Assembly: GCF_019186805.1 (NCBI RefSeq)
Contig: NZ_CP066783.1
Span: 2,803,501-2,867,500, forward strand
From: Comamonas fluminis
Lineage (GTDB): Bacteria > Pseudomonadota > Gammaproteobacteria > Burkholderiales > Burkholderiaceae_C
Direction of reading: 5' to 3'
Length of the DNA: 64,000 nucleotides
Shown: positions 58,857 to 64,000 of the stretch, in pieces
How positions within the stretch are numbered: position 1 is the stretch's first letter
How the letters are laid out: every line of letters starts with the position of its first letter
The notes under the pieces: generated by a model
Seen by the model: the letters and a program-made list of their open reading frames with translations, nothing else
Databases searched by the model: none
What the model was told of the DNA's origin: nothing
Program-made: the position numbers and the translations under genes

Positions 58857-61800
58857 TGCATAAAAAAGAATTTATACCCAATGCACTGACTCTTTCCATT
58901 TTTTCGATATTGGTATTGGCACCTAATATCTCAAGCTCTCTGGTCATTAATGAAAAGCTGACTGGCAAGATCTCCACCTATGACTGGCAGGCCATCAATG
59001 GCGCCTGCCTGACAGCAGGCGATGCCACTAGCAGCAGCTCTACCATTCCTGCATGCATAGGACTGAACTATTACAGCGGAAAAAAGCAGGTTGGAGGGAA
59101 AACAGGCCAGTTGCTGGATGGGACTCCAGACAACAGCGGTGAAGGTGCACTTCGTCTGACCAATGGTGATACCACAGCCAATGGAAGTAATGGTAATAAT
59201 CAAAGTGGTGCAGTTTATTCAAACTTTGACTTCCCATCGAATCAAGGTGTCAATATCACTTTCAAAACCGCAACTTATGGTGGAAATGGCTACTCCACTG
59301 GGAAAGGTGCAGGTGCCGACGGTCTGGCTTTTTTCCTGGTAGATTCTTCTATTGTTTCCAATATTGCCAAAGGTAACCAGTCAGTAGGCTCATTTGGTGG
59401 CAGCCTTGGTTATTCATGCGGCAATTCAAAAAATCCACCAGATGGTATCCTCGGCGGTTATATTGGACTGGGCATTGATGAATATGGAAATTTTGCAAAT
59501 AAAGGCGACAACACCAACACAGGTGTCAGCACTGGATTCACTCCCAACCTAGTCACCTTACGTGGGGCTGGAAATACAAATTGGAAATGGCTTTCAAGTA
59601 ATTACCCTAGCACTTTTCCCAGCACAACAACATCTGCCAATCAAATAACTGCAGTCCAACAGACCTGTACAAACGGCCAATTCTATGACATTAATAACAA
59701 AAGGTTTGTTACCACTCCAAGTACATTTTTAAATTATCCATGGCTGGTTTCCAAAACACTGGGCTCCAGCAACCCTATTTATTCGCAGGAATCCGTCAGC
59801 CGCCCCACCAGAGACGCAGCCAAGCCCATTACCTATAACCTGAAAATCACTCAGGATGGTTTGCTGAGTTTCTCCTACAGCTACAACGGCGGTCAGGAAA
59901 CCCAGGTTCTTCAATCTCAGAAAATCACTGATAAGAATGGGCCACTGCCATCCAATTTTCGGTTTGGCTTTAGCTCCAGTACCGGTGGCGGTAGCAATGT
60001 GCATGAAATCATGTGCTTCAAAGCCGAACAGATCAGTGGTTCTGCAACATCCGCAGCAGGTAATGTGCCGCCTCAAGGACGGGTCCAGCAAGGGACTCAG
60101 CTGTATCTGGCCTCCTACCACCCCAAGAACTGGTGGGGCCAGATGACTGCTCAAAACCTGATTGAGCAAACTGATGGTACTGTCTCCATCAATTCTGTCG
60201 CAACCTGGGATGCCAGCTGCGTGCTCACCGGGGGCACCTGCACCTCCACCAATACCACCACCTCCGCCCAAAGCAGCCGACGCCTGCTGACCTGGAATGG
60301 CAGTGCCGGTGTCACACTGGACTACAGCAATCTGAACAGCAGCCAGCAATCGGCGTTGCTGGGGTCTGCGACAACCTCAACCAATGCGTCGAACTTTCTC
60401 AGCTATCTGAAGGGTGACCGCTCTCTGGAAATCACCACGGCTGGCACAGGCAGCTTCCGTGCACGAGACAGCCTGCTGGGTGACATCATCAACTCCAGCC
60501 CCAGCTGGGTTGGCGCGCCCAACTCTCCCTATTCATCGCCATGGTCAGACTTGCTCTACCCCACTGCAACAGCCCCCGAAGGGACCAGCTATCAGACATT
60601 CGCTCAGGCCAACGCCACGCGAACCAATGTGGTCTATGTTGGCTCCAATGATGGATTTCTGCACGGTTTTCGTGCAGGGGCCAGCAAGACTGATGGCAGC
60701 TTCAACAGCACCAACAACGACGGTAACGAACTCATTGGGTACATGCCCTCGCAGGTGCTCAAGACCATCGGTAACCCGAACGCTGACACGCGCCTGAACT
60801 ACGGCAATACCAACTATTCTCATAACGCCTATGTTGATGCGGCCCCAGGCACCGGAGACCTGTACATCAACGGCAGCTGGAAGACATGGCTGGCTGGAGG
60901 TCTGGGCGGAGGCGGCAATCAGGACGCCACCACAAGCCTGCCCACAGGGGTTATTGCCGACAACACCTCCATCGCCACTGGCGCGCTGTACCTGCTGGAC
61001 ATTACCAACCCCGATGGATTCTCAACCCAGCTTCCCTCCAGCACGGTCCTCGGGGAGTGGACATCCAACGACATCGTCTGTGCAAACGACACCAGCAGCA
61101 GCAAATGTGGCGATAGCCTGGGCAACACCTTTGGCACCCCTCTGATACGCCGCCTGCACAACGGCGGCTGGGGCATCATTTTCCCGAATGGGCAAAGCAG
61201 CAAATCGGGCAAGTCTGGCATCTTTGTTCTGCTGATCGATAGCAGCGGCAAAAAGACGTTCCGCTTTCTGCCCGCTGGCTCCCCCACCACGGATAGCAAA
61301 GGCAATATCACCTTCCGCAATGGCATTAGCCAGGTCACATCGGCCGACCTTGATGGTGATCACATCACAGACTATGTATATGCAGGCGACATGAGCGGCA
61401 ATGTCTGGCGCTTCGATCTGACCGACAGCTCTCCCGCGAACTGGGCCGTGAACTCCACACCGATCTTCAATGCCGGGCAGCCCATCACCACAGCCATCGT
61501 AGTCAGCACAACCAACAAGAAGAACAGCTACCGCGTGATGCTGAACTTCGGCACGGGCAAAATCTACCCACAGGTCTTCGATGCAGCCTCCTATGTCACC
61601 CCGGGCACCTACTATATGTATGGAATCTGGGATGCCAATATGGATGCATGGAACGGCAAGAGCACAACCCAGTATCTGTCCATCACCAACCAGGGCACCG
61701 TCAGCTCCAGCAGCCTGACCACCCAGACCATCACCTCACAAAGCTATACCAGCGACACACTGGGCATCAGCGGCGTGCGCACCGTAAGCAACACCTCGGT

Positions 61801-62230
61801 GTGCTGGAAAAACTCCACCACCTGCGGCTCATCTAATACCTCCATGGGCTGGATCATGGCTCTGCCCGGCACCAATGAACAGATCGCCTACAACCCAAGC
61901 TATCAGGATGGATACTTTGTCGTAAGCACTGTCATTCCAGAAGTGGCCCAGGTGCTCTCGTGCGACGTAACCGCAGCTTCTGGCTTCACCTTCGCCATCC
62001 TGCCCGATACCGGCGGCACAGCTTCCTCCAACTACTTTCTGAATTCAGGCTACTCTGGCGGCGTCATTGCTGCGCTGGGCCTCAGCGGGGTTGGCTCGGT
62101 CACAGCGGTCAACTCCGGCAACCGCCGCTTCGCCATTACCCAGACCACCTCGGGCATTGGCAAAGCCCTGGAAGTCAGTCCATCAAGCAACAGCGTGGTT
62201 CGCCGCGTCAACTGGGTACGCCGCCGCTGA
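58853..62230 (+). CDS. pilY1: PilY1-like tip adhesin with lectin-like N-terminal domain
   Basis: A 1,125-residue exported protein. A signal peptide (FIPNALTLSIFSILVLAPNI) precedes residues 30-395, a domain that looks like a bacterial L-type lectin: GAGADGLAFFLVDSS, FGGSLGYSC, GGYIGLGIDEYGNFANKGD and NFRFGFSSSTGGG. The C-terminal half is the PilY1 beta-propeller: RTNVVYVGSNDGFLHGFRAG, GWGIIFPNGQSSKSGKSGIF and SADLDGDHITDYVYAGD, the last with the calcium loop at Asp832. PilY1 proteins usually carry a von Willebrand A domain at the N-terminus, here replaced. It should sit at the pilus tip and bind surfaces or glycans. Its start overlaps the pilX stop (ATGA), with GGGAGG upstream. Confidence 0.9.
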   Translation: MMHKKEFIPNALTLSIFSILVLAPNISSSLVINEKLTGKISTYDWQAINGACLTAGDATSSSSTIPACIGLNYYSGKKQVGGKTGQLLDGTPDNSGEGALRLTNGDTTANGSNGNNQSGAVYSNFDFPSNQGVNITFKTATYGGNGYSTGKGAGADGLAFFLVDSSIVSNIAKGNQSVGSFGGSLGYSCGNSKNPPDGILGGYIGLGIDEYGNFANKGDNTNTGVSTGFTPNLVTLRGAGNTNWKWLSSNYPSTFPSTTTSANQITAVQQTCTNGQFYDINNKRFVTTPSTFLNYPWLVSKTLGSSNPIYSQESVSRPTRDAAKPITYNLKITQDGLLSFSYSYNGGQETQVLQSQKITDKNGPLPSNFRFGFSSSTGGGSNVHEIMCFKAEQISGSATSAAGNVPPQGRVQQGTQLYLASYHPKNWWGQMTAQNLIEQTDGTVSINSVATWDASCVLTGGTCTSTNTTTSAQSSRRLLTWNGSAGVTLDYSNLNSSQQSALLGSATTSTNASNFLSYLKGDRSLEITTAGTGSFRARDSLLGDIINSSPSWVGAPNSPYSSPWSDLLYPTATAPEGTSYQTFAQANATRTNVVYVGSNDGFLHGFRAGASKTDGSFNSTNNDGNELIGYMPSQVLKTIGNPNADTRLNYGNTNYSHNAYVDAAPGTGDLYINGSWKTWLAGGLGGGGNQDATTSLPTGVIADNTSIATGALYLLDITNPDGFSTQLPSSTVLGEWTSNDIVCANDTSSSKCGDSLGNTFGTPLIRRLHNGGWGIIFPNGQSSKSGKSGIFVLLIDSSGKKTFRFLPAGSPTTDSKGNITFRNGISQVTSADLDGDHITDYVYAGDMSGNVWRFDLTDSSPANWAVNSTPIFNAGQPITTAIVVSTTNKKNSYRVMLNFGTGKIYPQVFDAASYVTPGTYYMYGIWDANMDAWNGKSTTQYLSITNQGTVSSSSLTTQTITSQSYTSDTLGISGVRTVSNTSVCWKNSTTCGSSNTSMGWIMALPGTNEQIAYNPSYQDGYFVVSTVIPEVAQVLSCDVTAASGFTFAILPDTGGTASSNYFLNSGYSGGVIAALGLSGVGSVTAVNSGNRRFAITQTTSGIGKALEVSPSSNSVVRRVNWVRRR

Positions 62231-62241
62231 GGATGAAAAGC

Positions 62242-62694
62242 ATGAAAAACACTGTTTCCACCCAGCGAATCCAGCAAGGCTTCACCTTGATCGAAGTCAT
62301 GATCGTGGTCGTAATGATCGCCATTCTGGCTTCTATCGCCCTGCCCTCCTATGAGAGCTATATGCGCAAAACGCGCAGAATTGACGCCAAAAACTCCCTG
62401 CTGGATCTGGCCATGCGCCAGGAAAAGTTCTATAGCATCAACAACAAATACTCTGCCACGGCCAGCGACCTCGGCTACTCCGCCCTGCCATATGCCGTAC
62501 CCAGCTCGAACAACAACTCCTACTACGACCTCTCCATCACCCTGAGCACCGACACCCAGAGCTACACCGCCACCGCCACGCCCAAGGGTCCGCAGCTCAA
62601 TGATGCCGAATGCTATGCCTACACCCTGGCCAACACGGGGCAGAGAGGCAATGTGAAAAGCTCCACAGCACTGGCACCCGAAAAGTGCTGGTAG
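62242..62694 (+). CDS. pilE: Type IV pilin PilE-like minor pilin
   Basis: A 150-residue pre-pilin. QQGFTLIEVMIVVVMIAILA is the signal junction, with Glu5, and ALPSYESYMRKTRRIDAKNS continues the long helix. The globular domain ends DAECYAYTLANTGQRGNVKS and a final Cys, the disulfide loop of PilE-class minor pilins. ATG 62242 stands nine bases after GAGG that overlaps the pilY1 stop. It is last in the cluster and is followed by a terminator. Confidence 0.92.
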   Translation: MKNTVSTQRIQQGFTLIEVMIVVVMIAILASIALPSYESYMRKTRRIDAKNSLLDLAMRQEKFYSINNKYSATASDLGYSALPYAVPSSNNNSYYDLSITLSTDTQSYTATATPKGPQLNDAECYAYTLANTGQRGNVKSSTALAPEKCW

Positions 62695-62696
62695 AC

Positions 62697-62726
62697 AAAA
62701 AAGCAGACTCTACGGTCTGCTTTTTT
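62697..62726. terminator. Terminator of the pilin cluster, probably bidirectional
   Basis: AAAAAAGCAGAC pairs with GTCTGCTTTTTT around a six-base loop. The T run on the right ends the pilin operon; the A run on the left would serve the kinase gene from the opposite side. Confidence 0.92.
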
Positions 62727-62734
62727 CATGCCTG

Positions 62735-63880
62735 CTATTCGTTGCACAGCAACTGCAAGCCATGCGCTTCGGTGGGCAGCGGCACCTCCCATTTGTGCAA
62801 CATGCCCAGCAGCGCGGCATTGCTCAGCGTGGTGTCGCGCTTGCTGTTGCGCGCCAGCAGCGTGGGTTTGCTGGCTTCCAGGTGCACCAGTTCTACCTGC
62901 GCGCCGTAGGCCAGGCACAGGTCGACAGATTTGCTGCGCATCTGTTTGGACAGATGCGTGGCGTTCCACACAAACGGCGCTTTGGCACGCAGCAGGCTTT
63001 TGGCCTTGTCCACGGCGCGGTGGGCTGCTGCGCCTTCGTTGTCACCGTGCTTTAAGCCCAGCTCAGTGCGCGCATCGTCGAAGGACACTACAGGTAGATC
63101 GCCATGGTGCTGCGCCACCCAGGTGTTTTTGCCCGACGCGGGCAGACCGCACATGATGATGACGCGCGAGCCCGGCTCCTCATGCAAGGCGTAGTCCGGG
63201 TGCAGCTCGGCCCCGCGAAAGTAGCGCACCGCGGTTTCTGCTGAGGCGAACTTTCGCGGTGTGCGCAGGCAGCCCTCTTCACGCGCCAGCTCCTGGAACA
63301 GGTCGATATTGACCAGCACATTGCCCACATCGGGGCAAATGCGGCCACGTATATCGGCCCGCGCCAGTTGCACCAGCAGTTGCAGATCGACCTGCCAGGA
63401 CAGTTCGCGGACGATGAACTCGGGCGAGACACCCCGGCGCGAATCGGCAAAGGCAAAAAACGGCACCTGGTGCACCGCAATCAGGCGGCAAATCGCCTCT
63501 CGCTGGGCCACGGGCACGCCCGCTGCCCACAGCATCAGCCGCGCATCCATCGCGCCCCGGCGCGAGTGGCCAGGCTGCGCGATGCGGCCGTCTTCCGCGA
63601 TCTGCGTGGTAGAGCACTTGGCCACATCGTGCAGCAGCGCAGACAGAAACAGCGTTTCGCGCTCCTCATTCGAGAGCAGCGCATAGTCGCTGTCCTGCAG
63701 CAGTTCGCCCACCACCATTTGCGTATGGGTCCACACATCGCCTTCGGCGTGATAGACCGGGTCTTGCGGCGTGGTCTTGGCCAGCTCCAGCTGCGGGAAG
63801 GCATCCAGGCAGGCCGCCCAGTCCACGTTGTCGCGGGCAGAATGCGGCACCAAGCCCGCTATTTGTTTCCAGCCCCACAT
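62735..63880 (-). CDS. HD-domain/P-loop kinase fusion, probable nucleic-acid end repair enzyme
   Basis: A 381-residue two-domain protein. The N-terminal half is an HD phosphohydrolase: HAEGDVWTHTQMVVGELL, SALLHDVAKCSTTQ and HSRRGAMDARLML supply His-Asp metal ligands. The C-terminal half is a P-loop kinase of the polynucleotide kinase type: MCGLPASGKNTWVAQ, VVSFDDARTELGL and VWNATHLSKQMRSKSVDLCL. The pairing of HD phosphatase/phosphodiesterase and 5'-kinase resembles systems that heal RNA breaks before ligation. ATG 63880 is preferred because GAGGAG is six bases upstream; ATG 63886 touches it. It converges with the pilin cluster. Confidence 0.85.
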   Translation of the reverse strand: MWGWKQIAGLVPHSARDNVDWAACLDAFPQLELAKTTPQDPVYHAEGDVWTHTQMVVGELLQDSDYALLSNEERETLFLSALLHDVAKCSTTQIAEDGRIAQPGHSRRGAMDARLMLWAAGVPVAQREAICRLIAVHQVPFFAFADSRRGVSPEFIVRELSWQVDLQLLVQLARADIRGRICPDVGNVLVNIDLFQELAREEGCLRTPRKFASAETAVRYFRGAELHPDYALHEEPGSRVIIMCGLPASGKNTWVAQHHGDLPVVSFDDARTELGLKHGDNEGAAAHRAVDKAKSLLRAKAPFVWNATHLSKQMRSKSVDLCLAYGAQVELVHLEASKPTLLARNSKRDTTLSNAALLGMLHKWEVPLPTEAHGLQLLCNE

Positions 63881-63912
63881 AAACATCTCCTCTCCACAGT
63901 CTTATGGACTAT

Positions 63913-63960
63913 GGTTTTGATAGCTGCTAGCGCCTTATAGGTGTGCGCTACCAGCCTTTT
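63913..63960. repeat. Dispersed intergenic element, copy 6
   Basis: TTTTGATAGCTGCTAGCGCCTTATAGGTGTGCGCTACCAGCC carries the blocks ATAGCT, AGCGC and GCGCTA of the intergenic element. It overlaps the stop codon of the gene at the right edge. Confidence 0.5.
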
Positions 63961-64000
63961 TGAATCACATTGGCAAAAATATCGACACCCGCACGCAAGC
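63948..64000 (-). CDS. C-terminal end of a gene running off the right edge
   Basis: The minus strand reads LRAGVDIFANVIQKGW and then a TAG stop at 63948-63950. Only 16 codons are visible, so no family can be named. The frame is protein-like and lies directly upstream of the HD/kinase gene on the same strand. If the gene were an RNA ligase it would complete an end-repair pair, but that is speculation. Confidence 0.4.
   Translation of the reverse strand, partial: LRAGVDIFANVIQKGW

Overview
The window looks like chromosomal DNA of a betaproteobacterium of the Comamonadaceae, most likely a Comamonas. The reasons are high GC with strong third-position bias, a Rieske aromatic monooxygenase locus with an aromatic-acid transporter, the fimT-pilV-pilW-pilX-pilY1-pilE order, CTGT-N8-ACAG SOS boxes, and short dispersed intergenic elements of the kind common in this family. 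This assignment is an inference from content.

Left third (1-22004, all minus strand): a giant LapA-type adhesin locus. The adhesin starts at 15511 with a retention module and a TAAG motif expected to be cut by a LapG-type protease. It continues through VCBS/Ig-like domains and 16 almost identical 630-bp (210-residue) repeats, and runs off the left edge. Its frame is open for nearly 5,000 codons to the edge, apart from one in-frame amber codon at 14825-14827 that replaces an expected Tyr codon. Upstream lies its type I secretion operon: a TolC-like protein, a 78-residue protein, a LapB-like ABC transporter, a LapC-like adaptor and a LuxR-type regulator, closed by a terminator before the adhesin. 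About 1.2 kb without a recognisable gene follows.

Middle (23231-46836): two small lipoproteins, an RND efflux operon, two overlapping MFS exporters, a DUF1566-like protein, and a set of SDR, MDR and thioesterase enzymes. An SOS-controlled divergent pair (an Ogt-type methyltransferase and a small unknown protein) shares two tandem LexA boxes. A coupled operon encodes a caspase-like protease with Sel1-like repeats, a single-pass membrane protein and a SulP-like permease. A Rieske oxygenase/reductase pair with an aromatic-acid transporter is read away from a MarR regulator, with two copies of one operator in the shared intergenic region.

Right third (46917-64000): an RlmI/K-like methyltransferase faces a six-gene operon that starts with a TPP riboswitch (53895-53967, minus). 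The operon is luxE-like, luxC-like, three thiamine-precursor-type ABC transporter genes and an SDR. No luciferase genes are present. The arrangement suggests uptake of a thiamine-related carboxylic acid and its reduction to an alcohol under thiamine control, which I consider the best candidate for an undescribed system. A nucleoside deaminase and a CynX-like MFS gene are read away from it. Next is a lower-GC type IV minor-pilin cluster whose PilY1 has a lectin-like N-terminus in the place usually occupied by a von Willebrand A domain. The window closes with an HD/P-loop kinase fusion likely to act on nucleic acid ends, and the last codons of another gene.
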